Assembly: GCF_016920785.2 (NCBI RefSeq)
Contig: NW_024609837.1
Span: forward strand, 40,417,543 to 40,481,542
Reading direction: 5' to 3'
DNA from: Ixodes scapularis
Lineage: Eukaryota; Arthropoda; Arachnida; Ixodida; Ixodidae
DNA: 64,000 nt
Below the pieces are notes generated by a model that saw only the letters and a list, made by a program, of their open reading frames with translations, was not told where the DNA came from and did no database searches. The position numbers and the translations under genes are program-made. Numbering within the stretch: the stretch's first letter is position 1; every line of letters begins with the position of its first letter. Below are positions 10,721 to 21,925 of this stretch, in pieces.

Positions 10721-13268
10721 TTAATTTTTTTTAATAGAGAAATCGGCCGCGTATCGTCATGTTTTAGGGATTTCTGGAATGTTTAGAGCCAGCAGTGTGA
10801 GTTATCGCCATCTTAGGCGATCTCAGAAACCTTCTCAGGGCATCCTTAAGGCCTCTGCAGAGCCCTGTTGATCTTCACAGTCTCGCGATGAAATATACCG
10901 TTTTAAAGACGTGCTATGATGGCACGTGTTGAAAGCGAACTCTTCTCGAGTCAATAGCGGAAGCTCCATGAAGTGAATTTTAAATGGTTGGAATGCTATC
11001 AACTTACGAAATTCAATCACCGAATCGCAACCAAATTTCGTTAATATAAACCATTTAAATATTGATACCCCGCTATGTAAACACAAGTTTCGGGGACAAA
11101 CTGGGAAAATACATGCATTTTTGTCTCGTTAATATGGACAACTCACATTATGAACGATTTTTTGAGGGAACGGAGGCGTCCATGTTAACGAGACATCACG
11201 TACCACGAACTCAAAACAATGCTGTCGTTTTTCTTTTCTCTCTGAAGAAAAGTTCAAAACGAAAATTAATGGAATGTTTTTATTTGGAATAACGTACCGC
11301 AGTGCCAAATATGCCACTTACAGCAGCTAGACACCCAATCAGTGAGAATAGCTTAGGTCATGGTACAGGAAGTGTCGGAGACGCACTCAGTGTCAAGGTA
11401 CAACGAGAGCTTCCACGAGCGAAACATACTCGTAAATATTATTAGTTGCACTGCATTTAAAAGTTAACAAAAATATGCGAATGTTGGCACTAAAATGCGC
11501 CAACTTTTATAGTCAGTGGCAATGCGAACAAAACGAGCAGTTTTTTTTTTATTTTTAGTTTGCTGAAGTTTGTTGTAATATATTTTGGGACACCAAGTAT
11601 AGTTTGCGTGAGCATTATAGTTTCCTGTTTTGCAAAGCCGCATGTTTTATAATATTTACGTCATGGTTTTTTTTCACATTTATATAAGGCTCGCATGTTT
11701 GCTTAACCGGGCACGTTGAGTTTGCGGGTAACCATGCTGCGAGCAGCAAAATACAGACAACTCGTCAAAACGGCCGGAGAGGTGTGCGCGATAATACAAT
11801 TTTATCGAAGACAGTTCTCAAGAACGTCTCACGCGGCGAGTAGAACCTGGGTGTGGACACCGACGCTAATATCCCAACAAACAAGCATATGAGGTTGCAG
11901 CGTATCGCAAAAACTTGATTTTTGGAAAGAACGTTAGTGTTCGAAAATATGTGTCTATGTCCGGACGTTTTTTTGGCTTTAGTCTTTAGTCTGTTTTTGT
12001 CAATTTCTTTTTTTATTGGCAAAAAAAAAAAAGGACGAGACGAGACCTTTGTGCGACGCGCTTTAAAAATCGCGCTTTTAGCATCGCGACATTTGTATAA
12101 ACGATATCGGTGGTATTACCAAAACCAAGCACGAAGTAAAGCGAACTGAAAGTGCGCTTTAAAGTATACCGTCGCAAAGCATCCAAAACAACCACAAAAT
12201 ATGTCTCGCGATGCAAATAAACTAGAAACCAATACCCTCGAAACCGGTTTCCATTTATGCCGCTTTCGAAGGAAAGGAGAGACAAAGAAAAGCAATTTAC
12301 GGCGGGGATCGACCCGAACGCAACGAGAGAATAGAAAATATGCAAATTACATCGTCCTCGTGTAAGCTTAGTTCGATTGGAGTTTTCTGCCACCGAGCTA
12401 AACATAAAAAAATTAAAGTATATTTGAACAGCGTATATATTCCACTTGAATTAGTTCGAGACACAATAAGCGCGTCTGAACAACCTCGATTGGCGTCTGT
12501 TAACGCGCTGTTTGTTTCTCGCTCGCACTCCTCCTACCATTTGTGGATGTGGTAGCGCAGCGCATACTAATAATAAACAATGTTTCTTTCTAAGAAAAAA
12601 ACAAAGAAAACCTGTAAACCACGGTATATTTCGTTCTTGTTTTATTTAGGGTGCGTTCGTTTTACGTTCATATTTTGCGTGTTGATCAAAATGCCAGATT
12701 TCTGGTAAAGATTCAGTACTATCTGAAACGCTGGTATAGCGGAAGCGCGGGAGGCCGTTGCATCGGGTATGCTAACAGAGCACGTCGTAAAGCCGCCATT
12801 GCGCCGCTCATATACTACAAAAAAGACGCTGTGTTCGCTGCTAACGTAATGACAGAATAATTACGGTCACGTCTCACGCATGCTCGAAACCAAGTTTGTT
12901 GCGCGCATATGTATGCCTCGAACAGCTCTGCAGGCTCTCTTTTTTATTATATATTAGGTGCGCGAACGCGACTCGACGACCCGGTGCGCACCTGAAACGC
13001 CGTGTACGTATTGCTGTGGCTGCAGTCCCTCACTGTACCGTTAGAACGCTCGGCTTGTACCCGAAGCCACGCGCTACCGTGTTTCCGCTGAATGAATGTT
13101 TAAGATAGTGCTATACGTCTTGCTAGTTCTGGTGGCTACTCTTAGTTCCGAACAACATACAAAACGATAAAAAAAAAAGAATCTACTAAAAAAAAAAAAA
13201 AGAGAGGTATCAACTTTAAGTCAAAAAATACGCGAACGCAAGAGGAAACTTGTAATCTGCTTTCTCAA
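10721..13268. other. No recognisable gene; one pogo-like hairpin
   Basis: Apart from the hairpin at 11123-11194 I see no identifiable feature. The 130-codon minus-strand frame at 12013-12405 begins with no credible context and shows no domain. The sequence alternates AT-rich and moderately GC-rich stretches. Confidence 0.4.
11123..11194. repeat. Short MITE-like hairpin, pogo/Tigger-style arms
   Basis: GTCTCGTTAATATGGAC (11123-11139) is mirrored by GTCCATGTTAACGAGAC (11178-11194). The CTCGTTAATANGGAC pattern resembles the inner terminal repeat of pogo/Tigger elements. I cannot see the outer CAGT ends or a TA duplication, so this is a suggestion from motif only. Confidence 0.35.
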
Positions 13269-13311
13269 ACTCTGTCTCTCTCTTTTTCTCCCTTTCTCTC
13301 TCTCTCTCTCC

Positions 13312-13343
<32 letters not shown>

Positions 13344-13352
13344 GTATATATA
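13265..13352. repeat. (TC)n/(TA)n compound microsatellite
   Basis: A CT-rich tract (TCTCTCTCTCTC with TTTTT and CCC interruptions) runs directly into TATATATATATA with one G interruption. Confidence 0.85.
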
Positions 13353-14960
13353 ATAGTAGCCTGAACGAAGTCTCAACTTTTTTTTCTTCGGAAACTTTCA
13401 ATAAGAGGGCTTCCGCACTTCCATCTCTCTCTCTCTTTTTTTTTTTTTTTCTAAGCGCTCTTGTTTAAAGTAGCGTAAAGCAAATAAGACCAAGCTAAAT
13501 AATTGATGAAGGGTAGGTTTAAAGACCCGGTAAGTCACTTCTCTTTCCTGTCTTGGAGAAAACCCATTTTGAAACTGTCACCTTGCTCACTTGCGAGCGC
13601 ACGAAGAACACGCTCTGTCCAAGTCGGAGCTCGCACGGGCGTCGTTCGATGTGTCGCACAACCTCGACATGAAAACGGTTCTTTCCGGGCTTCCGAAGTC
13701 CTCCCCGGCCCTGGGGAATACGCGGAGCCTATAACATTTGCATACCGGGCGGTTGAAATGACCACGGCCGACTGTCGGAAATTGATTCCGAGAAGGTCTC
13801 CCACCCTCGAACGCTGATTGCGCAAAGCTTTCCGGGACGAGGCCCGACCGCCTCTGCTTTCCTGTCGCGCGTCGGCCTATCGTTCAATGCAAAAAAATAA
13901 AAAAAAGGGAGATCTACAGGGAGAAGGAAACGAATCAATGCTTCCTACATAAAATTTTACAAGCTCGAGCCTGCTAATCAGTCTCGATGAGAGAGAACAA
14001 AATGCGTCGCGCACAAAACCAGTCCCGTTATGTGGTTTGTCCTATTTTTTAAATTTTTAATTATTTTAGTGCTTTTTTTTCTACTAATTTTACCTTGCTT
14101 TCATTTCTTTTTTTTATTTTGTTTAAATATTTTAATCAATATTATTTTTATTAAAAATATGACGCTCCCGCCGGCACGTTTTGACGGGAGCGCAACGCTC
14201 CCAGTGTAGGTCTGCTACGTAGATCAGTGGCTGCAATATCCGACAGCCACCGGCACTGTCAGACACTGACCGAGGTTCCAGCCCCGCTGTTCGTCTTACT
14301 TGCGCACTTTTAAACTTTACATTTACATAACCTTAACGTCGTGTAACGCTCTCAGAGTGTCGATCGTTCATGAAGAACGTCTATAACGCTTTTTTTTTTT
14401 TATGCACGTTCGAGACACAATGCTTGTTCATAATGCTTGATGGTGTTTCTTGATGCTCGTTCATGACGATTTTCTCAAACAAAACGACGGATAAAAACTC
14501 TTCTCTTTTAAAAATTCATAGAGCTGAATTTTCGACGACACCCACTGGAAGCCATCGCGGAGAGCAGATTTAACCCGAATGTATAATATTGGTAGAAGTT
14601 CAACCTGAACTTACAGAAAGGAACTAAGTAATGACACAGAAGGAAAAAAAAAATGTTATGTCCTTTTTCGTTGTATTCTATAAGTTCAAGCTGACCCTTT
14701 GTCAATATGTGCCAACTAGTTCAACTGAACACAAATGTTATGGAAGCGTTCGGCTCGGACACGTGATCTCGCGTGTTGAACACGGGCCCCGCTTCGTCAC
14801 TTCGTCCCTACGACGGCTTAGTGACGGAAAAGGGGCGTCCGTCATATTCTATTGAATCCGCCGCATACGTGAAATCTTTTTCTCGCAAGAATGTTCTGAC
14901 GCTCATACCCGAAAACTGCTCAGCATCGCGTGAATTGTCTCTGATCGCTTGGAAAGGTGA
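13353..14960. other. No recognised gene; T-rich block and a tRNA-like remnant
   Basis: Poly-T runs at 13437-13450 and a very AT-rich block at 14041-14160. Facing frames at 13503-13938 in a GC-richer patch show no domain. The tRNA-like piece at 14219-14290 is listed separately. Confidence 0.4.
14219..14290 (+). repeat. tRNA-like SINE head (weak)
   Basis: GTAGATCAGTGGCTGC resembles an A-box and GAGGTTCCAGCCCC, about 40 bases on, resembles a B-box. The intervening bases do not fold into a standard anticodon arm. A tRNA-derived SINE head is the simplest reading, without a second copy to confirm it. Confidence 0.22.
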
Positions 14961-14965
14961 CCTTA

Positions 14966-15200
14966 AAAGGCTGTTTATACTCCAACGTCGACAAACGCAA
15001 CGCGCGCCGGCGCAGACTGACGTTCGTCGGCCACTACGTTGCGCCGAGAAGCACCCGAACGATGGTGTTTACAGTCCAGCGCAGACCAACGCTGGTCCAG
15101 CGCGCCCCGACGAACTGCCCCACTTTACGCATGCGCGTCTCCGTGGCAACCGCATCGTCTCTACGCACACAATGGGCGGTAGCTTGCGCCATCTAGCCTA
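14966..15200 (+). mobile_element. MITE-like fragment, GGCTGTTTATACTCC end (copy 1)
   Basis: AAGGCTGTTTATACTCCAAC at the left edge follows TTAA, and GGTGTTTACAGTCCAG lies about 95 bp inside. The same pair of motifs, on the minus strand and about 80 bp apart, occurs at 16343-16425. The body is CpG-rich (CGTCG, GCGC). The GGGCTGTT-type end with a possible TTA/TAA target is reminiscent of PIF/Harbinger elements, but no right end is visible. The 142-codon frame over this region is not called as a gene. Confidence 0.35.
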
Positions 15201-15235
15201 GAGGCAATCGGTCAGTGTGGTTCGTCCTCGTATTG

Positions 15236-15330
15236 TCACGTCACGCTTAAAACAACCATTCGGGGTAGCGGTTAGCAGTTCAAAAACAAGCAAATGATGG
15301 TGATAACGAGTGAAAACCAGCATTTATTTT
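15236..15330 (-). repeat. Possible LTR end fragment (antisense)
   Basis: GTATTGTCACGTCACG is followed about 85 bp later by GCATTTATTTTCTCC, so on the minus strand a polyadenylation signal precedes a terminal ...GTGACAATAC. This is the same arrangement as at 7236 and 10319. Sequence similarity beyond the edge motif is low. Confidence 0.22.
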
Positions 15331-16195
15331 CTCCTGAACGCCGCACAAATGTCAACGAAGAAAAAAAAAAAAAAGAAAAAGCCCGATAACCTTTGAATTG
15401 TGCTGCTTGCAGCTTCGCCGGAATCGTACCAAGCGACTCCGGCGATTTCGCCGGAATGCTTCAATGAAATCTATGCAGTCGATATTCCACAGAAACCTCT
15501 TTTTGACAGGTAGCCGGTAGGTTATCATCCTAGTACACTTTCACGCTGACTTAAGAAACGGACACCGAAGAGAGCGGTCGATACATAAATCACGCAATGT
15601 ACGCGTTCGAAATTGTAACGCACTTTACGAAGTCTATACACACTATACAAGATTCAGTCCAATTGCCATCGCGTATCGCTACTATCGTTTACAAGCTCAG
15701 ACCGTTTAGAAGCTGGGACATCCCAACTGAAAATTTCTGGCAGCTAAATAGTTCAGAGGTTTCCGTGACCGCCGTTCCCGTACATTCGACGACGCTTTTT
15801 CGATCGGGAACGACTGCCGGTGAGTGCGACTGGCACATGATAATAAATAGCACACACATTAGGTCATCCTCAATTCTAATTAATCCTACCTCTTGCGCGT
15901 CATCGAGCTTCCAGCTTTTGCCGGCACCCCAACACCACAACCCACCACCACCGGCTCGTTAGGTCGATAGGCCTATCGAGAATCGAGGGTAGCGCATCCT
16001 CGGAACGGTCCACGTCCACGCACACACTCGCTCAGTCAAGCGCACGAACGTTAAATACGCACACCAACACGGGAACACAACAGCACACGACTCACGGCAA
16101 GAACGACAGGTTCAGATCCCAGAAATGATCATCTCGCACACTCTGATGGGCCCCGACGACCCCGCCAACCGGATTCCTGAATGAAGCATCCGCGC
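15331..16195. other. No recognisable gene
   Basis: Contains an A16 run interrupted by G at 15360-15375. Plus- and minus-strand frames at 15597-15962 overlap in antiphase and show no domain. Confidence 0.4.
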
Positions 16196-16199
16196 GAGG

Positions 16200-16425
16200 G
16201 CTTCTAGGATAGCCTGCGTCGGCGGCGCCGACGTCCAACGTCGAACGTAGAGCATGTCCAAGTCCGTCGCAAGCTACGACGTCGCGCGTCGAGCTGCTCA
16301 GCGCGGCGCCGCGTTCAACTTGACATTGGAGTATAGACACCCCGTTCGCAGACAGCGTCAGCGAGCGTGAACGAGCGCGTGCGCTCGTTGACGTTACGAC
16401 AGAGTATGAACAGCCCTTAAGAATT
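16200..16425 (-). mobile_element. MITE-like fragment (copy 2, inverted)
   Basis: On the minus strand GGGCTGTTCATACTCTG (edge at 16425, preceded by CTTAA) is followed by GGTGTCTATACTCCAATG, the same motif pair as 14966-15080. The body is made of CGTCG/GCGCG words. The 227-codon minus-strand frame at 16092-16775 passes right through this fragment and is probably a composition artefact. Confidence 0.35.
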
Positions 16426-17213
16426 CGCAACGAGGCTGCTCCTAAGACGCTCGTCCCTGGGCGACACAAGCAGAAACTTACAGCATTTGCATTCCTTGCC
16501 AGAAGCAAGTTAAATTCGCCTCGGTTAGTTGTAATACTGGTCAAGTTAATCTTAATATTAGTATAGAGCCTCTTCAAAAGATCCATTGGTGGATCTTCAG
16601 GGAATGCGTTAGCATGACCCTTGGGAAACGCCAGCGGCACCCGTTGCATGACGCTGCTTTCGCTGTTCACCGGTTTCGGCATCCTGTCTCCTTCGCTCAG
16701 GATCCGTCTTCTTTTACCGCCTACTTGGGGCAGTGCTAGTACTTGGTTCATACTCCTTTTTGTGGCACAAAGCAAGGTGTATGCGCTCCGGACACTAACA
16801 CGTTCAGCCTCGCCGCAGCATTCGCGCGAGCATTGGTTTCCCCTTCGTTACATTGCCTCCTTCTAACCATTTTCCTTCACTTCACTCCTCCTCTCTACGG
16901 GTCGCGCTTCCCTTTCCATTGTATTGTCTAGAAACGGACGCCTTCTTCTTTTCCCTGTCAAGTGGGTACTAATGCTAACGCTTTATTATAAATCAGCCCG
17001 GTTTATTATACTTTATTACTCAGCTTTGTCTAGAAAAAAACAAAACAATCTAAGGCTCCTTAAACGTAGCACCTATTGAAAGCAGCAAGCGGATCCTCCT
17101 TTTTTATTTTAGTTGATAAAATATATTGCATTTGTTCGCCCTTGTTTGAAAAGCAAGTTAGACAACGCAATCCTATTGCTCCCTGTTCGGACCACCCTTA
17201 CAAAGGTAAACTC
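16426..17213. other. No recognisable gene
   Basis: Includes the first part of the 227-codon minus-strand frame (AFPKGHANAFPEDPPMDLL... region). I do not recognise it, and the frame continues into repeat DNA. AT-rich towards 17100. Confidence 0.35.
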
Positions 17214-17215
17214 TA

Positions 17216-17628
17216 CAGGGTGATTCAAGGAGCGGCCAGGCTCTTTAAATCGACCGCGAAATTCGGTTTCTTAACCTATCGCGTTACGACTTTGCGCAGC
17301 GTTGCCCACAGATGGTGCACATTTTTTTTTCTAAAATTTGCAAACAGCGAACTTACGTGAGAAAAAAGTAAAAAAAAAAAAGAAAAAAAAGAAAAAGTAT
17401 AGCTCCTATGAAAACGCAGGGAAGCCAACGAACTTCAAACAATACGGCGCCGTTTCGCACGGGAGACAAGAGATGGCGCAAGCGGTCCCCGGGTAAGTTC
17501 GCTCTTTGCAAATTTCAAAACAAATCACCATCTGTGGGCAACGCTGCACAAAGTCGTAGGGCGATAGGTTAAGAAACCGAATTTTGCGGTCGATTTAAAG
17601 AGCCTGGCCACTCCTTACCTCACCCATG
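17216..17628. mobile_element. MITE with TA duplication, CAGGGTGA / CATGGGTGA ends
   Basis: The left end CAGGGTGATTCAAGGAGCGG and the right end (read inwards) CATGGGTGAGGTAAGGAGTG are flanked by TA at 17214-17215 and 17629-17630. Inner arms are long: AGGCTCTTTAAATCGACCGC, the ACCTATCGC block, GCCCACAGATGGTG and TTTGCAAA..GCGAAC are all mirrored on the right side. The centre holds A-rich tracts. No coding capacity. TA duplication and CAGGGTG ends suggest a Tc1/mariner-like or related mobiliser. Confidence 0.75.
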
Positions 17629-17630
17629 TA

Positions 17631-18578
17631 CATTCCAACGCACCAACCTACTGGGGGTAAAATCCGACCCTCGGACACCTAGTGGCTAACTTGAGATACT
17701 CAAAACCAGAAGAATAACAACAGCAGGAGGCATTCAGTATTGTATTTCTGACGCTGGGGCGCTCGGCTGACGTACCTGAACGCTACGTCAGTGTTCGACT
17801 GAGGCTCGCGTAGTGAAGTACCATTTGAACCGGAGTTCCAGCCCAGAGTTGACGCAGCAATCGTTCATGACACAGAGAATCTAATATGCATTGTACAGCA
17901 CTGTCCTGTCGTGTTTGTTCTTTTCCGTAGTGCACGTTTTGAAGCTGTTTTCGCCACCATGTATAACCAGTCCATTGGTCTTGTTTCTAGTGAACATCGT
18001 TCTCTCTTAAAACAGGCCCCGCTCATAGTCGCTTGTCGCAATCAAGAATTTTTGTCCACTGTGGAACATTCTACTTCTGCGAAATGTCGAACAGTGCGAA
18101 TTCGTCAACACCTGCGTTACTCGACACTTTTCACCAGAGTGATAATGCCAGACAATTTGTATAGTATTGCTCTCCAACCAACCTCCCCATGAAAGAATGG
18201 AACGCCTTGTCGCGTAATATTGCGGAGCAACAGTATTACCGAACATCGTCAACTCTCTTAAAACTCTTTCTCACGCACAAAAAAATCGAAGATAATTGTT
18301 ACATTTTAATTCGTTTTTCTTGTGCAATGAACACGCTGAACTGCGAGTGGTGTTTGTTGTTCTTATTTTTATTTAGGTTTTGGAACGTCAACATTGAAGT
18401 GTAACAGCTCTATTATTTCTCATAGGTTTTTCTTCAACTCTAATTGGTGCTGTTTCTTTTTGTCTTTTTTCTGCGTGTTTCTGTTGTTGCCAATCTGTTT
18501 ATTAAAGCACGAAATGCTTTCATTGATACCATCAGTCCCAAAATGTTTTCGGTGCGTCCGTTCGTCCGACTTTGCATT
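17631..18578. other. No recognisable gene
   Basis: Nothing identifiable. The 93-codon frame at 17911-18192 has no domain I recognise and no clear splice context. Confidence 0.4.
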
Positions 18579-18579
18579 T

Positions 18580-18940
18580 TTCGCTGAATTTAGCAGGAAA
18601 ACTGGCGTCACCTGACGTCACGTAATAAAGCTTGGGGAAACTGACGGCGCGTGACCTATGCGTCAACTCAGTTTCCCCGCTAATTTTAGCGGGGAATCGA
18701 CGTCACATGACATATACAGAAATTCAGTTACCCGCTAAATTTAACGAAGGAATTCGCGTCTTGAGAACTACTATACAGCAATTCAGTTTCCCCGCTACAT
18801 TTAGCGGCGAAAGTCGACGTCTCGTGACCTCACGTCACGTGACCAAAACAACTATTCAGTTTCCTTGCCAAATTAAGCGGGAAAATATATGTCACGTGAC
18901 ACACCAGATCCCTATAATGCATCTCACGCATTATAGAGGA
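18580..18940. repeat. Palindrome array (TTAGCGGGGAAA + TGACGTCACGTGAC), locus P1
   Basis: About five degenerate units of 65-75 bp repeat CAGTTTCCCCGCTAAATTTAGCGGGGAA (given here as overall pattern: TTTCCCCGCTAA then TTAGCGGGGAA) followed by GACGTCACGTGACC. Each unit thus contains two palindromes, one around AAATTT and one around CACGTG. The right border has ATAATGCATCTCACGCATTAT, a hairpin like the subterminal ATGGGACATTTCCCAT hairpins of loci P2 and P4. The GAGCGCAGCTCTT terminus is not visible here, so this is a partial copy. Confidence 0.6.
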
Positions 18941-19900
18941 CTTTAAAGGCAATAAACGCTGCCAATTTTTATTATATAAAGTTTCTCCCGTGTAATGCAA
19001 CTCCTTATAATAAATAAATTAATACGAGGGAACATTGACATCAAATTGAGGCCACATAAGCTTGTCCCGAGCTGGCACGCGTGCGCGGAGGTCTCTTCTA
19101 TGATCCCAGGGAAAGAGATCAGGCAGAAAAAATAGAGCAAAGCAATTGAAAGGCGATAGCTTGGAGAACGCGAAGCATGTGGAGCGCCAATAAGCCGGCG
19201 AGGAGGAAAGCATAACTCATTGAAGAAAAAAAAGAAGAAAGAAAATTAGGACAAAAAAGATGGCGCTGCAGGAAGCCGGACGCTATAGAGCACATGCGAA
19301 CAACACAGAACTGCCCCTCTCCCCCATAATCTCAGCTGCATAAATTGGGCTCAATTTATGCGTCCCCAACTCCCCCCCCCCCCCTCTCCCCCCTCCTCCC
19401 CGGAGGGATCAACTGCTCTTCGACATTTTGCATGATTTATTTTTTTCACTGTTATTCTTTCAAATACTCGTGTGCGGATCGATTTTGCAGAGGAGGTTTC
19501 GACCTCAAGGTGTCTTTTTTTTTTTTTTCGGGCAAAGCAAGCCTGTGTTCTTTTATTTATTTATATTTCTACTTTTGCTCCATTCCCCACAGCCGTGATT
19601 GATCCACCGGGATAGATCAAGAAAATAAAACAAGTGTTTTCGTCACGCATAAATATTTTACGTAATGCAAAAAGCTGAACCTCGGTGAGTATCTGAGGCT
19701 AGGGGAGTTAATAAAATGTGAACGTTTGAGCCCATAACATTTGCTCGATAAAACATACAAAAAATAATACATCATTTTTGAGCCGATGTTTACGTAAGCC
19801 AAAATTTGAGATTGAGTGCGTTTGAAAAAATTATGGCAGTAAAAAAAAAATTCCATCAATAAAGAAAACAATATTGTTTTTTAACTGCATTTATTTTTAT
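18941..19900. other. No recognisable gene
   Basis: A C-rich tract at 19371-19398 and T runs near 19519. No credible coding region. Confidence 0.45.
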
Positions 19901-20006
19901 ATTCACAATAAGGAAAGAGGGACATTTAAGACAAACAGACAAGACAGGCTTTCGAAAGCCTGTCTTGTCTGTTTGTCTTAAATGTCCCTCTTTTCTTATT
20001 GTGAAT
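19901..20006. repeat. Near-perfect 106-bp palindrome with no loop
   Basis: Arms 19901-19953 and 19954-20006 are reverse complements with a single mismatch in 53 pairs and meet at TTTCGAAA with no spacer. The arm reads ATTCACAATAAGGAAAGAGG, then GACATTTAAGACAAACAGAC, then AAGACAGGCTTTC. It is followed by ATAACCAACACGCTCAACC, a tail also seen near 50060 and, changed, near 5850. It is the best-preserved member of the fold-back family at 3.8 and 5.9 kb. Confidence 0.85.
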
Positions 20007-21588
20007 TAATAACCAACACGCTCAACCATCTACATTATTTTTATATTTTCATTATAAAACATTATAGGCGCCCGCAATATCAAATTTAGGTTTCATGAAT
20101 ATTAGGATTGGGTGGACGCCGCTCATGAATAAATTGTGTTGTTTTGTTGTTGTTGTTATTTCTATTTTTTTAATCAGGTAGCGTCATGGGCTCAAACTTT
20201 TGAATTCGGTCACTACCACGAGGGCGTCACAGTCTCACAGAGTTTCAGCTTTCTGCGACGTGTAGTATATTTATGAGGGCCAAAACACCGGGTTTTCATT
20301 TCTCGATCGAACCGTGAGGTCTGTGTTTGTGCTTCGGGGATGTAAGCTCGCTCCTTTCATTCTAAAGAATACCTGTGGGATCTACATTCCTTCAGAGTGT
20401 ATCGGGAGTCAATCATTATGTATGATAAAGGTTAAGCGAATGACTAGGCTTAAAATATGACTCGACCTAAAACTAAAACCAACGTTATGACATACGTATC
20501 ATGACTTTTCACGTGCCATCATAATCAGTGTCTTATTGGCTGTTCAAAGTTTAGGTCTCAGCCTCATTTCGGCTTCAAATTTATCCGCGCTTTCTTCAAA
20601 ATTAGAGTTATCAAACCTCCGAAAGGTTTGTCAAAAAAGTGGTATGCTGAAAAGGAGAACAAACAACGTCTGCTTTTTTTTTTTTGTATGCCTCACTCTT
20701 TCAATTATTTTCCACTCCAGTCGCACTGTTAAATATCAATAGAATCCTGCATCTCCGCGGATCGCCTGCAAATCGTCCGTGAATATCCGCAGTAAACTGG
20801 CAGATACGGATAGAAATGATTCAGGTTTGTCGGTTTGCGGATTGGATGAGGATGCGAGGGGCAGCGGATGCGGATCGGATGCGGACATCCGCGGGTTCAG
20901 ATTTACATTTTTGTTAATGCGGCCCTTACAGTCGTGTGCGACCGCACAGTGGTGACTGAATAAGTGAGTGACACTATGAAGAGCATCATCGAACGGTGTC
21001 GCGGGCGCCAACTCGTTCTCTGTGCCAAGAAAGTCTAAAATGTACAAGCTACAGGCGAAGTAGAGGCCGCAAGTGGCTACTTCGCTGACACGTAGGTCGA
21101 GGAAACTAAGCTCGATCTTCTGGAGTGGTGTCACTTGCGCCAGCACGAGTTTCCGCACCTCATTCTTATAGCGCAGTTGGTGCATGCCACCGCAGCGTGA
21201 AGTGCACCAACGAAGAGAGAATTCCCATTAGGGAGTATTATTTAAGGGAGGCGAACCAGTATGAATCTGTTCATGTTGAGCATGTTTTCCTTCTTTTACA
21301 AAGCAACCTCAAGAAGTGAAACGTTGCGCGTGTGTGTGCGTTTTATTTTTTCGACCTTTGGCACTGACTTGCCAACTGTCGTTAATTATTTAATTACATA
21401 AGTAACCTATGGTTATACTAGCATGCAGTTGAGGGTTAGTGCTTGAAAATGAAGCCGATAGGAGGTGTTGGCAATATTAAATATTGTGATTTTTTTCCAG
21501 TGGTTTACTCGCGCCTTAGCACATATACACGAGTACTTTCCTGCGACTGGGCGCCTTCCCTCTCCCACTCTTGTTTAAATCTGAAAGC
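20007..21588. other. No recognised gene; GGATGCGGAT repeats at 20745-20910
   Basis: Around 20745-20910 the sequence holds degenerate GCGGATGCGGATCGGATGCGG words and their complements (ATCCGCGG), typical of a decayed transposon end. A similar style (GATACGGTTCGGATACGG) recurs at 22440-22535. The 149-codon minus-strand frame at 20736-21185 overlaps this and shows no domain. Confidence 0.35.
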
Positions 21589-21589
21589 A

Positions 21590-21925
21590 TGAGCTGTCCA
21601 ATCGAGCGAACCCGGCATTATCTGATGTTAGTAGCAGCGAACAACAGCACCTAAATGCCCTATAGCTGAGCAAAACTGCACCAAAAATACTCAATGGTTG
21701 GGCTGAATGGCACAAAAATTTCCATTGGCTGAGCGAAACGGCGCGTAAATTTCCATTGGCAGAACAAAACTGCACATATATTCTCATTGGCTGCAAAACG
21801 GATGCGCCTCGGAAATAAAACGCAAAGAAAAACACAGCAATGCAGATGATTCGTCACGGAAACCGTCGTAAAGCCGGCGAGGTTCGTCGCGCCCGGGCAA
21901 TGAGGGAGCGTGATGTCACTGCCGG
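21590..21925 (-). mobile_element. CCAAT-minisatellite element, copy 1 (inverted)
   Basis: Four degenerate units of about 36 bp (TTTCCATTGGCTGAGCGAAA type) lie at about 21655-21795, each holding an inverted CCAAT box. They are followed by GGATGCGCCTCGGAAATAAAA, CAAAGAAAAACACAGCAATG, GCCGGCGAGG and GGGAGCGTGATGTCACTG. The complement of this order is found at 43375-43640, with two CCAAT units instead of four. No coding frame is shared. The CCAAT array beside an AATAAAA-bearing block suggests an LTR or a transposon promoter end, but the type is unproven. Confidence 0.55.

Noticed and set aside
16092..16775. 227-codon minus-strand frame, the longest outside the retrotransposon
   Set aside because: It runs through the MITE-like fragment at 16200-16425 and a CpG-rich region poor in stop codons; no domain or splice context is visible.
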